From: Dechloromonas sp.
Lineage (GTDB): Bacteria > Pseudomonadota > Gammaproteobacteria > Burkholderiales > Rhodocyclaceae
DNA: 34,344 bases
Direction of reading: 5' to 3'
Assembly: GCA_016791065.1 (NCBI GenBank)
Contig: JAEUOD010000188.1
Location: forward strand, 1-34,344
Numbering within the stretch: position 1 is the first letter of the stretch; each line of letters begins with the position of its first letter. The notes beneath the pieces were generated by a model, which ran no database searches, was not told the DNA's origin, and was given only the letters and a program-made list of their open reading frames with translations. A program made the position numbers and the translations under genes. Shown one piece after another: positions 7,958 to 16,226 of this stretch.

Positions 7958-8032
7958 ATAATACGGCGATTGGTTCCCACCCGCAACGATTTTCGAAACC
8001 AATTTACCTATTCAGAACTTCAGGCGAATCGC

Positions 8033-8635
8033 TCAGGCCGGTGTTTTTCGGCCGATGCCGTTCAGACAGAAGTCGGATGCTTCCGCCGCGAGCACATCGA
8101 GGCCGAGCTTGCCGGACGGCTTATACCAGGTGTAGGTCCAGTTCAGCATCCCGTAGATCAGCATGGCGTGGGCTGAAGCCAGGTGCTTGGTGGAGAATTT
8201 CTCCGGATTGACCTGCTGCAGCAACGCGCTCAGGAAGCCCATCAGGGTTTGCTGCGCCTCGCGGATCTTTTCCTGGGCCGCTTCGCTCAAGTAGCCATAA
8301 TCCTCGATCAGCACCGTGTGGCGGTCCCTGCCCGCGTCGTAATACTTGAGGTGCAGGTATATGTAATCGCGCAGCCGCTGATCCGGATCACCCTTCCCTG
8401 CGGCGATGTCGCGCGCCAGCTCAACCAGTCCATCGACGTGCTGGTAAAGCATTTCTTCCAGCATCGCCTCTTTGGACGGGAAATAGTGATACATCCGCGA
8501 CTTCGAGGCATTGCACGCTTCGCCAATCTCGATGATGTTGGTGTTGCGGAACCCTTTGGCCGCAAACACTTTCGCCGCCGAGTTCAGGATCGCCTCACGG
8601 ATCTCCTCGAAATTTTCCGCCTTGATTCTTGCCAT
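8033..8635 (-). CDS. TetR-family repressor of the catabolic cluster
   Basis: A 200-residue TetR regulator. Residues 10-55 form the DNA-binding domain, with AAKVFAAKGFRNTNIIEIGEA followed by the recognition segment ASKSRMYHYFPSKEAML. The rest is a helical ligand-binding domain of the size seen in acyl-CoA-responsive members such as PaaR and FadR-like TetR proteins. It sits between unit B and unit C, and four copies of one palindrome lie before units A, B and C. The inferred role is repression relieved by a pathway CoA thioester. No copy of the palindrome lies directly before its own start, so strong autoregulation is not evident. Confidence 0.9.
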   Translation of the reverse strand: MARIKAENFEEIREAILNSAAKVFAAKGFRNTNIIEIGEACNASKSRMYHYFPSKEAMLEEMLYQHVDGLVELARDIAAGKGDPDQRLRDYIYLHLKYYDAGRDRHTVLIEDYGYLSEAAQEKIREAQQTLMGFLSALLQQVNPEKFSTKHLASAHAMLIYGMLNWTYTWYKPSGKLGLDVLAAEASDFCLNGIGRKTPA

Positions 8636-8739
8636 GATCTATTTCCGGATTGACCGAGCCGCATCCCGTTGGAGGAATTCGTCAGTACCCACTGATTGAT
8701 TGGCCGCCATTATCCATCACCCTAACGTGTTATCGGCAA

Positions 8740-8775
8740 CCGGGTAGCCGCCAACGCTTTGCGGCGACTACCCGG
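8740..8775 (-). terminator. Hairpin after the binding-protein gene, possible terminator
   Basis: CCGGGTAGCCGCC at 8740-8752 pairs with GGCGACTACCCGG at 8763-8775 with one mismatch. It lies just after the binding-protein stop on the minus strand. There is no T-run, so termination would be weak or Rho-dependent. Confidence 0.45.
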
Positions 8776-8786
8776 ACCACGCCCGA

Positions 8787-9935
8787 TCAGTTGAGAATTT
8801 GCCACTCGCCGTTCTTGATTTCCAGCAAGCGGAAAGCCGAGTTTGACAGCCCCATGTGATCGGCCGGCGTCATGTTGAAAACGCCGCCGGTGCCGATGAA
8901 GCCGGTCGTCTGCTCAATGGCGTCGCGTACCTTGGCCTTGTCGGTGGAACCCGCCCGCTTGAGCGCATCGATGGCGATGAACAGGCCGTCGTAGGCATAA
9001 CCGCCAAAGGTCGACGGTTCGGCTTTGGCAATCGCCTTGTATTCGCGGGCGTAATCCATCACCACCTTGCGCTGCGGATCGGAGGCCGGCAACTTGTCGG
9101 CGACGAGCACCGCCGGCGACGGCAGGCGTACCCCTTCGCCGGCCGGGCCGGTGAATTTCTTGAACTCCTCGTTGGCCACGCCATGGCTCTGGTAGACCGG
9201 CAATTTCATGCCGAGCTGGGCGATGTTTTTGGTAACGATGATCGGCCCCTGACCGAAACCGAAGACATGGATCGCCTGAACCCCCGGCGTACTGCGAATT
9301 TTGGTCAATTGCGAGGTGACGTCAGTATCTTTCGGGCCGTAGGTTTCATCGGCCACCAGGTTAATGCCAAACTTCTTGGCGGCGATCTGTGACTCCTTGC
9401 GGCCGGATTGCCCAAAGCCGCCGGTATCCGACAACAGCGCCACGTTGGTGATGCCCCGCTTCTTCATGTCCTCATAGACACGCTCGGCGGCCATGCGATC
9501 AGTATGCGGCGTCTTGAAAATCCACTTCTTGACCGGCTCGATGACCACGACCGCCCCGCTCAGCGAGATGAGCGGAATCCCGGCCTTCTCGATGATCGGC
9601 ACCATGCTCATCGTGGCACCGGTTGTTGTGCCGCCGATGATCAGGTCCACGTTGTCGTTCTCGATCAAGCGCTTGGCGAAGCTGTTGGCCTTGAGCGAAT
9701 CGCTGGCGTCATCGTAGTTGATCCATTCCAGTTTTTTGCCCAGAACGCCGCCTTCCTTGTTGATCTTGTCGATATAAATCTCGAGCGTCTTGAGTTGGGG
9801 CTCGCCGAGTGCCGCCGCTGGTCCGGTCACCGAAATGATCGTTCCGACCTTGATGGTATCGGCCGCCAGAGTAACGCCGGCCATCAAGAGCGCTGCTGCG
9901 CCGAGACCGAGCTTGAACATTTGCCTTCTTTTCAT
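8787..9935 (-). CDS. ABC transporter substrate-binding protein (LivJ/branched-chain type)
   Basis: A 382-residue periplasmic binding protein of the Leu/Ile/Val (peripla_BP_6) family. Residues 1-25 are a signal peptide with KRR, a hydrophobic core and a cleavage region around LAAD. The mature part begins with IKVGTIISVTGPAAALGEPQ, the usual first strand and ligand loop, and includes GGTTTGATMSMVP near residue 98 and YDGLFIAIDAL near residue 318. In catabolic loci of this kind such proteins often bind aromatic or other carboxylates. No permease or ATPase is in the window, so it must use a transporter elsewhere. GGAGGAGAC precedes the ATG. A TetR operator lies 105 bases upstream. Confidence 0.92.
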   Translation of the reverse strand: MKRRQMFKLGLGAAALLMAGVTLAADTIKVGTIISVTGPAAALGEPQLKTLEIYIDKINKEGGVLGKKLEWINYDDASDSLKANSFAKRLIENDNVDLIIGGTTTGATMSMVPIIEKAGIPLISLSGAVVVIEPVKKWIFKTPHTDRMAAERVYEDMKKRGITNVALLSDTGGFGQSGRKESQIAAKKFGINLVADETYGPKDTDVTSQLTKIRSTPGVQAIHVFGFGQGPIIVTKNIAQLGMKLPVYQSHGVANEEFKKFTGPAGEGVRLPSPAVLVADKLPASDPQRKVVMDYAREYKAIAKAEPSTFGGYAYDGLFIAIDALKRAGSTDKAKVRDAIEQTTGFIGTGGVFNMTPADHMGLSNSAFRLLEIKNGEWQILN

Positions 9936-10039
9936 TGTCTCCTCCTACGTGGTGAATCGTGTCTCTGTTGGTCTTCCGGCCTGTCGGCCGGTATTGCTGC
10001 GGCGCCTGCGACAGCGTCCGCAAATCACTATAATTTAAC

Positions 10040-10051
10040 CCGTCTGGACGG
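10040..10051. promoter_or_regulatory. TetR operator, copy 3 (binding-protein promoter)
   Basis: CCGTCTGGACGG is a perfect five-plus-five palindrome about a TG centre, and the minus strand reads TTGACCGTCCAGACGGGTTA. It lies between the racemase stop and the binding-protein start, giving unit B its own regulated promoter. Confidence 0.75.
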
Positions 10052-10113
10052 TCAAATATAAATCAAGCAAAGTAATCTCCTTTCCCGCAGCGTTATTTGC
10101 CAGCATTGGCCAA

Positions 10114-11244
10114 TCACGATTCCACTGTCGTCAGCGCGCCGAAACGTTCGCCAAGCGCCGGTGAAACGCCCCAACGTCGCAAGGTCGCGACAATGTCTTC
10201 CGAACCGGACTCCAGCGCCGACGGCGTTCGCGAAAAGCGCGGCGCCGCAGCGGGTTGCATCCCTTCATCACCTTGCACATAAGTCCGGCGTGCCCGGTTG
10301 TGCGCGTCTTCCGGCGCTTCGTCAAGGCCGAGCACGGGCGAAACACAGGCATCGATGCCGGCAAAGCGTTCGACCCACTCGTCACGGCTATATCGCAGAA
10401 AGACCTCGGCCAGTATCGCCTTCTGTTGCGGCCAGCAGGAACGATCCCATTGCCGCTGCATGATCGCGTCGTCGATCCCGCACACCGCCAGCAGCGCCTT
10501 GTAAAACGGTGCCTCGATCGCGCCGACGGCGAGGTATTCGCCATCGGCGCAACGATAGGTATCGTAGAACGGCGCGCCGCCGTCGAGCATGTTGCTCCCC
10601 CGCGTTGCGCACCAGGCCCCCATGTTTTTGAGGCTGTATATCAGGGACAGTTGTAGCGCGCAGCCATCAACCATGGCGGCGTCGACCACCTGTCCGCGCC
10701 CCGAGCGCTGCTTCTCAAGCAGGGCCGCGAGGATGCCAACGACGAGCAACATGCCACCACCGCCAAAATCAGCCACCATGTTCAAGGGCGGCACCGGCCC
10801 GGTATCCCGCCGCCCGATGGCAGACAGCGCCCCGGACAGCCCGAGGTAATTGATGTCGTGACCAACCCGCTCGGCGAGAGGCCCGTCCTGCCCCCAGCCG
10901 GTGATACGCCCATAGATCAGCCCGGGGTTGCGCTCCAGGCATACCGCCGGCCCCAGGCCGAGGCGCTCCATGACGCCCGGCCGGAAGCCTTCGATCAGCC
11001 CATCGGCACGTCCGATCAGTTCGTGGACGACCGCGACGTCGGCCGGGCTCTTGAGATCCAGCGTCAGCGGAATGCGCCCCCGGTTCAGGATGTCGTACGC
11101 CGGGTCGATCAGCGGCGCCTCGCCGGTCGTCCGGCGACGGATCTGGATCACCTCTGCCCCCATATCGGCCAGCATCATGCCGCAGAACGGCGCCGGCCCC
11201 AGGCCGGCTATTTCGACAAAGCGGAAACCGCTCATAGCGCCCAT
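10114..11244 (-). CDS. Alpha-methylacyl-CoA racemase-like family III CoA-transferase-fold protein
   Basis: A 376-residue CaiB/BaiF-fold protein. It carries racemase signatures, not those of a formyl-CoA transferase: GHDINYL (H129, D130), ADFGGGGM (D159) and VGAIEAPF (E244). Counted from the second methionine these become H126, D156 and E241, the numbering I recall for the catalytic residues of the M. tuberculosis racemase Mcr. It should invert the configuration of a 2-methylacyl-CoA so that beta-oxidation can proceed, although a CoA-transfer role cannot be excluded. ATG 11244 has GGAG seven bases upstream, and the preceding gene stops only four bases before it, so the two are translationally coupled. 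It is the last gene of unit A. Confidence 0.82.
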   Translation of the reverse strand: MGAMSGFRFVEIAGLGPAPFCGMMLADMGAEVIQIRRRTTGEAPLIDPAYDILNRGRIPLTLDLKSPADVAVVHELIGRADGLIEGFRPGVMERLGLGPAVCLERNPGLIYGRITGWGQDGPLAERVGHDINYLGLSGALSAIGRRDTGPVPPLNMVADFGGGGMLLVVGILAALLEKQRSGRGQVVDAAMVDGCALQLSLIYSLKNMGAWCATRGSNMLDGGAPFYDTYRCADGEYLAVGAIEAPFYKALLAVCGIDDAIMQRQWDRSCWPQQKAILAEVFLRYSRDEWVERFAGIDACVSPVLGLDEAPEDAHNRARRTYVQGDEGMQPAAAPRFSRTPSALESGSEDIVATLRRWGVSPALGERFGALTTVES

Positions 11245-11248
11245 CGTT

Positions 11249-12241
11249 TCACTCCATTTCTTGTGTGTCGGGCAAAACCGCTTGCCCGAGCGAATCCGCC
11301 ACCCATTGCCGGGCCAGCGACAGGCAACGCCCGGGCTGCAGTGGTTCGGCCAGGGTGCCGAATTCGAAATCGGCGCGCCGCTTGCCGAGAAAGGCGGCGA
11401 TCCCTTTCGGAAACTCGCCCGAAGCGGTCAGCTTGCCGACCAGATCCCTTTCGACGGCGAGCCGCTGCGGATAGCCGAGTGTCGCAACGCGCCCCTCATT
11501 TAGTAGATACCAGAAGACCGTGGCGGACAGCGCGCTGCAGCGCCCGGCAAAAACCCGGGCGTGATCGCCCTCGGGGAGCACCTTTTCCAGATGGGCAAAA
11601 CCATCGAAGGCACTGCCCAGAGCGGCAAAATTCCCCGCCAACGCATCGATCTCCAGCCCGCCCACGGCCGACGCCTCGCTTGCGGCAGGCGACTCTCCCC
11701 AGCCCCAGCGCGCAGCTTCGCCGGCTGCGGCCCGGTAACCGCTGAGCGCCATGACCAGGCCGTGGCCGACCGACGGCCGCGCCAGGAAGCCGCTGGCACC
11801 GACATCCGGAATCAGCCCGATCGCCAGTTCCGGCATGGCGAAGACCGCCTGACGGCCGATCAGGCGGCGGGAACAGGCCATCGCCAGGCCAAGACCGCCG
11901 CCCATGGCCAGCCCATCGACCCGGCAGACCGTGCGCAACCGGCTGGCCCGGATGGCCGCCAGCAGCACATATTCGGTGTCGAGAAAGCGGCGCTGATAGG
12001 CCGGATCGAGCGCTCCGTCACCGACGAAGGCGGCGATATCGCCACCCGCCGAAAACATGCCCGGCACGGCCGACGAGATGCACAGCTCGGTAATCGCCGG
12101 ATCGCGCTCCCAAACGGCCAAAGCCTCCCGAATCTCGAGCAGCATGGCCAGATCGATGGCATTTCGCCGCGCCGGCCGCGCCAACCGGATGCCGCGCCGA
12201 TGCGGGGCATCCGGGTCGTCGACCCAATCGATGTTCGGCAC
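11249..12241 (-). CDS. 3-hydroxyisobutyryl-CoA-hydrolase-like crotonase protein
   Basis: A 330-residue crotonase-superfamily protein of the HIBCH (ECH_2) type. It has the oxyanion motif FSAGGDIAAF near residue 63, MGGGLGLAMA near residue 112, and FAMPELAIGLIPDVG near residue 133, where the Glu of MPE and the Asp of PDVG are the HIBCH catalytic pair. The C-terminal part, including the region around GEFPKGIAAFLGKRRADFEFG, also matches HIBCH. Such enzymes hydrolyse 3-hydroxyacyl-CoA to the free acid in valine breakdown, but related members hydrate or isomerise. It starts with GTG, and AGAGAGG lies five bases upstream. It is the middle gene of unit A. Confidence 0.82.
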   Translation of the reverse strand: MPNIDWVDDPDAPHRRGIRLARPARRNAIDLAMLLEIREALAVWERDPAITELCISSAVPGMFSAGGDIAAFVGDGALDPAYQRRFLDTEYVLLAAIRASRLRTVCRVDGLAMGGGLGLAMACSRRLIGRQAVFAMPELAIGLIPDVGASGFLARPSVGHGLVMALSGYRAAAGEAARWGWGESPAASEASAVGGLEIDALAGNFAALGSAFDGFAHLEKVLPEGDHARVFAGRCSALSATVFWYLLNEGRVATLGYPQRLAVERDLVGKLTASGEFPKGIAAFLGKRRADFEFGTLAEPLQPGRCLSLARQWVADSLGQAVLPDTQEME

Positions 12242-12310
12242 ACAAGCCTCTCTGTCTTGTGGGGTTCTGTTGGGGTTGGAGGGGCTGTAACCGCCCCTTC
12301 CTTTTTCGAA

Positions 12311-13342
12311 TCAGAAGACGGGAATGATGTCGTCCCAGTCAATGTCCGAGATTTCCTGGCCGTCGATACCGACTTCCGGAATCGCCGGGAAGGGAATGTC
12401 GTATTTGTCGAGCAGGCCCTTCAGGTTGAGCATCGACTTGCGCCAGTTGTCCTTCTTCTGCTCATAATCCGGGATGAAGAAACCGGCGGCACGGGCGATC
12501 GCCTCGGATTCGCGCTGTGTCGCGATGAAGTCGGAGGGAAGGTCCCAGAATTCCGGCGGCGGCTCGAAGAGAACGGCGGACAGGAAGAGGTAGCCGGCAC
12601 GAATCTGCTTGGTGATGATCGATGCCTCCTCCTTCGGCAGCTTCGGATAATCACGCTCCATGACCGTCATGCAGATCGCCATGTGACGTGCTTCATCGCG
12701 GCCAATGCTGCGGAAGGCTTCCTTGAACAGGGTTTCCTTGCAGCCGTTGGCCATCTGGTGGAAGATCGTCGCGGCGGCGATCTCGCCCATCATGAAGGAA
12801 GAGAACAGGACGGCCAGGCTGTACTTCGGCACGGCCTTCTTGTAGCCGTTCCAGTAGCGTGCGCCGTTGTGGTACAGCCACTGCACATTGCGCTTGAGGC
12901 GGCGTCCGAGATCGGTCTTCGGCTCGTAATCGACGGCGCTGGCGACGCCTCCGAGCAGGCGCTCGATCATCATGCCGCAGACCACTTCATGATTCATCTC
13001 GTCGCGGGTAATCGAGAAGAAGGCACGGCGCACCGGGTCTTCCTCATGCTCCTCGAAGGTCTTGATGACCGCGGCGGCGAAGACCGGTGGGCCGGAGCCA
13101 TCGAAGACACCGAGCAGGGTCCACCAGTAGGCGATGGCCTCGCGCTGCTCCCAGGTGTACTGGTCGAAATTCATCGTATCCCAGGGCAGCTTCTTCGGAT
13201 CCCAGGCATCGCGCAGGGAGGCATCCCACACTTCTTCCAGCTTCAGGGTCTTGCGGTCCCAGCGGATCGGGAAGACATTGGGCCCTTCGATGGGCGGGGG
13301 CAAATCCATGGTGTCAGCGAGCTTCGCTTGGTTCATCGACAT
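12311..13342 (-). CDS. Ferritin-like diiron oxygenase (R2/BMM-type fold), unassigned family
   Basis: A 343-residue helical protein with the diiron-carboxylate ligand pattern: E115-x2-H118 in RDEMNHE, E187 in MMGEIAAATIF and E217-x2-H220 in RDEARHM. D81 or an adjacent acidic residue is a candidate sixth ligand. Spacing resembles ribonucleotide reductase R2 and bacterial multicomponent monooxygenases. It does not align, by memory, with BoxB (about 470 residues) or PaaA, whose motifs differ. The likely job is O2-dependent epoxidation, hydroxylation or desaturation of the CoA-activated substrate, with electrons from the reductase at 2358-3380. It is the first gene of unit A, with AGGAG six bases before the ATG and an operator 38 bases upstream. 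Confidence 0.82.
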   Translation of the reverse strand: MSMNQAKLADTMDLPPPIEGPNVFPIRWDRKTLKLEEVWDASLRDAWDPKKLPWDTMNFDQYTWEQREAIAYWWTLLGVFDGSGPPVFAAAVIKTFEEHEEDPVRRAFFSITRDEMNHEVVCGMMIERLLGGVASAVDYEPKTDLGRRLKRNVQWLYHNGARYWNGYKKAVPKYSLAVLFSSFMMGEIAAATIFHQMANGCKETLFKEAFRSIGRDEARHMAICMTVMERDYPKLPKEEASIITKQIRAGYLFLSAVLFEPPPEFWDLPSDFIATQRESEAIARAAGFFIPDYEQKKDNWRKSMLNLKGLLDKYDIPFPAIPEVGIDGQEISDIDWDDIIPVF

Positions 13343-13379
13343 GTTTGTCTCCTGTTAAGGTGTCGGGTTTATTTATTGA

Positions 13380-13391
13380 CCGTCCAGACGG
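13380..13391. promoter_or_regulatory. TetR operator, copy 4 (unit A promoter)
   Basis: CCGTCCAGACGG is a perfect palindrome, and the symmetry extends to ACCGTC-CA-GACGGT. With its flank it reads TTGACCGTCCAGACGGTTTA, nearly identical to the minus-strand reading of copy 3. Confidence 0.78.
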
Positions 13392-13462
13392 TTTATTCAT
13401 TATCGACAATTCAGGCGCACTGTCAACACCCTGTTTCTCGCCTCCCACCCCGGCAAAGTGGA

Positions 13463-13490
13463 CGAAAAAAAAGCACCTCCGGGGAGGTGC
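13463..13490 (-). terminator. Rho-independent terminator of the aldehyde dehydrogenase gene
   Basis: GCACCTCC at 13473-13480 pairs with GGAGGTGC at 13483-13490, and on the minus strand it is followed by a run of eight T. It ends the dehydrogenase transcript before the unit A promoter, so the dehydrogenase is not in unit A. Confidence 0.9.
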
Positions 13491-13511
13491 TTTGCTGGGC
13501 CAGGTACCCAC

Positions 13512-14957
13512 TCAGACGTTGGCGATCGTGACCGTGCGCGTATTGAGATAGGCTTCGAGCGCCTCCGGCCCGCCCTCGGAGCCATAGCCGGAATCCTTGA
13601 TGCCGCCGAAGGGCATCTCGGCGGAGGGCATGGCCGGCTGGTTGATCCAGAGCATGCCGACCTCGATGCGCTGCGCCAGCAGATGGGCGTTCTTCAGCGA
13701 GGCCGTGTAGGCATAGGCGGCCAGCCCGAAGGACAGGCGATTGGCCTCGGCAATCGCTTCCTCCAGTTGCGAGAAGCGGCGGATGCCAATCAGCGGCCCG
13801 AAGGGCTCGTCGTTGAAGATGCGGGCCTCCAGCGGTACATCGGCAAAGACCGTCGGCGCGAAGAAATTGCCCTTGTCGCCCACGCGCTGCCCGCCGGTCA
13901 GCAAACGGGCACCGCACTGCACGGCATCTTCGGTGAAGGCCGCCATCGCCTCCAGGCGACGCGGATTGGCCAGCGGGCCCATCTGGGTTTCTTCCTGCAA
14001 ACCGTCACCCAGGCGCAAATCGCTGGCGTATTTCGCCATGCCCTCGGCGAAGGCATCGGCCAGGCTGTCGTGAACCAGGAAACGGGTGGGCGAAATGCAG
14101 ACCTGGCCGGCATTGACGAACTTCGCGGCAGCGCAGGACTTGACCGCCAGATTCAGGTCGGCATCCTCGGCGACGATCACCGGCGCATGCCCGCCCAGTT
14201 CCATGGTGACGCGCTTCATGTGCTGCCCAGCCAGGGCCGCGAGATGCTTGCCGACCGGGGTCGAGCCGGTGAAAGTGACCTTGCGGATGACCGGATGGGC
14301 GATCAGGTAGCGCGAAATTTCATCCGGATTGCCATAGACCAGGCCGACCGCCCCGGGCGGCAGGCCGGCATCGACGAAGGCGCGGATCAGCGCGGCAGGC
14401 GCAGCCGGCGTTTCCTCGGCCGCCTTGACCAGGATCGAGCAGCCGGTGGCCAGTGCCGCGGCCGCCTTGCGCACCACCTGGTTGATCGGGAAGTTCCACG
14501 GCGTGAAGGCAGCCACCGGCCCGACCGGATCCTTGACCACCATCTGGCTGACCGTCGATTTACGCGACGGGACGATGCGGCCATAGACACGCATGCCCTC
14601 GTCGGCGAACCATTCGATGATGTCGGCGGCGAGCAGCGTTTCCATCTTGGCTTGGACCAGTGGCTTGCCCTGTTCCTGCGTCAGCATCACGGCGATCTCG
14701 GGTGCGCGTTCGCGGACCAGCGCCGCCGCCCGCCGCATCTTCTTGGCGCGGTCGAAGGCCGAGGTATCGCGCCAGGCGGCAAAACCGCTGGCCACCGCAG
14801 CCAGCGCCCGGTCGAGATCGGCGATGCCAGCATGGGCGACGCGGCCGATTTCGAGACCGGTCGCGGGGTTCACGACAGGCAGCGTGCGTCCGTCGGCGGC
14901 GTCCTGCCACTCGCCGGCAATCAGGAGTTGGGTGTTGGGATAGGTTGCGTTAGGCAT
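13512..14957 (-). CDS. NAD(P)-dependent aldehyde dehydrogenase (succinate-semialdehyde-dehydrogenase-like)
   Basis: A 481-residue aldehyde dehydrogenase. The oxyanion Asn is N155 in FTPWNFP, the NAD-contacting Lys is K178 in LVKAAEETP, the Rossmann motif is FTGSTPVG at 229-236, the general base is E253 in MELGGHAP, and the nucleophile is C287 in NAGQVCISP. The overall pattern is closest to GabD-like semialdehyde dehydrogenases. It could oxidise an aldehyde from ring or chain cleavage in the neighbouring pathway, or one made by the PQQ dehydrogenases, but it has no TetR operator upstream and its own terminator. GGAGAAGCTT precedes the ATG. Confidence 0.9.
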   Translation of the reverse strand: MPNATYPNTQLLIAGEWQDAADGRTLPVVNPATGLEIGRVAHAGIADLDRALAAVASGFAAWRDTSAFDRAKKMRRAAALVRERAPEIAVMLTQEQGKPLVQAKMETLLAADIIEWFADEGMRVYGRIVPSRKSTVSQMVVKDPVGPVAAFTPWNFPINQVVRKAAAALATGCSILVKAAEETPAAPAALIRAFVDAGLPPGAVGLVYGNPDEISRYLIAHPVIRKVTFTGSTPVGKHLAALAGQHMKRVTMELGGHAPVIVAEDADLNLAVKSCAAAKFVNAGQVCISPTRFLVHDSLADAFAEGMAKYASDLRLGDGLQEETQMGPLANPRRLEAMAAFTEDAVQCGARLLTGGQRVGDKGNFFAPTVFADVPLEARIFNDEPFGPLIGIRRFSQLEEAIAEANRLSFGLAAYAYTASLKNAHLLAQRIEVGMLWINQPAMPSAEMPFGGIKDSGYGSEGGPEALEAYLNTRTVTIANV

Positions 14958-15056
14958 AAGCTTCTCCGTCTTGTTGTAATGACCGGGGACAGAAAGCGCC
15001 CCGGCAGTCAGCTAGCATAGCCGAAGCGATGCCGCCGACGGAACGGCAATGGCACA

Positions 15057-15704
15057 ATGGGCGGCATGGACAACCTGCTCTCCCTGCAACAACTGGCCGG
15101 CTTCCTGCTGGCCTCGATTCTCATCACGCTCGCCCCCGGCCCGGACAATCTGCTTGTGCTCAGCCTCGGCGTGGCACGCGGCCGCCGGGCCGGCATCGCT
15201 TTCGGCTTGGGTTGCGCCGCGGGCTGCCTGAACCATACCGCCCTCGCCGCCCTCGGCGTCAGCGCCCTGATCGCCGCTTCGCAAACCGCTTTTTCCGCAC
15301 TCAAGATGGCCGGCGGACTGTACCTGATCTGGATCGGATACCAGGCCATTCGCCACGCCGGCGAGGCGGACGCCGTCCCCGATACCGGCAACGCCAGCGC
15401 CAATGCGCGCCAACTGTTCGTCAAGGGGCTGGTCGCCAACGCCATCAATCCCAAGGTCGTCTTGTTCTTCCTGGCCTTCCTGCCCCAGTTCGTCGACACG
15501 GCGAGCGGCCACAGCGGCTGGCAGATCCTGCAACTGGGCAGCCTGTTCGCGCTTCAGGCCGGGCTGATCTTCGGCCTCATCGGCTGGTCCGCCGGAACGC
15601 TCGGGGGCTGGTTCAGACGCACACCGGGCATTTCGCATGGGCTGAACCGCATTGCCGGCGGCGTGTTCATCCTGCTCGGCGCCAAGCTGATCGTCGACCG
15701 CTGA
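15057..15704 (+). CDS. LysE/RhtB-family amino-acid or metabolite exporter
   Basis: A 215-residue inner-membrane protein with about six hydrophobic segments. The N-terminal family motif LAPGPDNLLVLSLGVARGRRAG spans roughly residues 25-47, and AINPKVVLFFLAFLPQFV near residue 128 is the second signature of the LysE/RhtB group. Members export amino acids, homoserine lactones or other small metabolites driven by proton motive force; the substrate cannot be told. Translation may start at ATG 15057 or ATG 15066, and neither has a good Shine-Dalgarno. It is divergent from the aldehyde dehydrogenase, and its stop abuts the stop of the opposing DUF302 gene with no spacer. Confidence 0.9.
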   Translation: MGGMDNLLSLQQLAGFLLASILITLAPGPDNLLVLSLGVARGRRAGIAFGLGCAAGCLNHTALAALGVSALIAASQTAFSALKMAGGLYLIWIGYQAIRHAGEADAVPDTGNASANARQLFVKGLVANAINPKVVLFFLAFLPQFVDTASGHSGWQILQLGSLFALQAGLIFGLIGWSAGTLGGWFRRTPGISHGLNRIAGGVFILLGAKLIVDR

Positions 15705-16226
15705 TTACCAGCGCAGGCGCGCCACGTCGAGCGTACGCCGAAGCAACCGATTCAGCACCTCTCCGGCTTGGCGCCGTGCCGCACTGGCACGCCCCGGCGA
15801 ACGATAGGCCAGCATGATCCGCTCCGGTTCGGCTGCCGTCGCATAGAGGCTGATCGACAGCGGGCAGAGGGCGACTTGTGCGGCGTCCTCTTCGATCAAT
15901 TGCCAGGCCACGCCGGTGCTGCAGAACTGCACGGTGATGGCCTGCGCGAATGGACTCGCCGACTTTCCGAGATCGCCGGCGGTTCGCGCCAGCATGTCGT
16001 TGATCGACAGTTCCGCGCCAACCACCAGGCCCTCGCCTTCGATCGCCTCGATCAGCGCCTCACGGGCTGACGTGAAATCGGCACCGACCAGTTGCCTGCG
16101 CACCACATCTTCATCGGCGGCAGCATCCGGGATCATGCAGGTCGCCAGCGCCGCCAACAGCCAGGCGCCCACCCTGCGCAAAAAAGGCTCCCCGCAGGGA
16201 GCCTCGAACGAGCGCAATCGTGCCAT
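15705..16226 (-). CDS. Secreted DUF302-domain protein
   Basis: A protein of up to 173 residues with a signal peptide (RRVGAWLLAALATC, cleavage around DAAADE) and a DUF302 domain, recognised by the DFTSAREALIEAIEGEGLVV start and the FCSTGVAWQLIEED region. Its biochemical role is unknown. The start is ambiguous. ATG 16226 overlaps the porin stop as TGATG, but the porin terminator hairpin then lies inside the coding region. TTG 16181 has GGGGAG six bases upstream and gives a compact signal peptide; GTG 16172 is also possible. I give the longest form. It would be made either by read-through from the porin or from its own promoter. Confidence 0.75.
   Translation of the reverse strand: MARLRSFEAPCGEPFLRRVGAWLLAALATCMIPDAAADEDVVRRQLVGADFTSAREALIEAIEGEGLVVGAELSINDMLARTAGDLGKSASPFAQAITVQFCSTGVAWQLIEEDAAQVALCPLSISLYATAAEPERIMLAYRSPGRASAARRQAGEVLNRLLRRTLDVARLRW
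16180..16204 (-). terminator. Rho-independent terminator of the porin gene
   Basis: AGGCTCCC at 16185-16192 pairs with GGGAGCCT at 16197-16204 around a CGCA loop, followed on the minus strand by six T. It begins about 20 bases after the porin stop and overlaps the 5' part of the DUF302 frame. Confidence 0.85.

Noticed and set aside
10114-11244. Formyl-CoA transferase (Frc) function
   Set aside because: The residues at the catalytic positions follow alpha-methylacyl-CoA racemase and not the transferase pattern.
12311-13342. Identification of the diiron protein as BoxB or PaaA
   Set aside because: Length and ligand-motif context differ from both families, and the paaBCD and boxC genes that would accompany them are absent.
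11561-13531. 656-codon open frame on the plus strand
   Set aside because: It is antisense to the HIBCH-like and diiron genes, has no recognisable domain and would run through a terminator and an operator.
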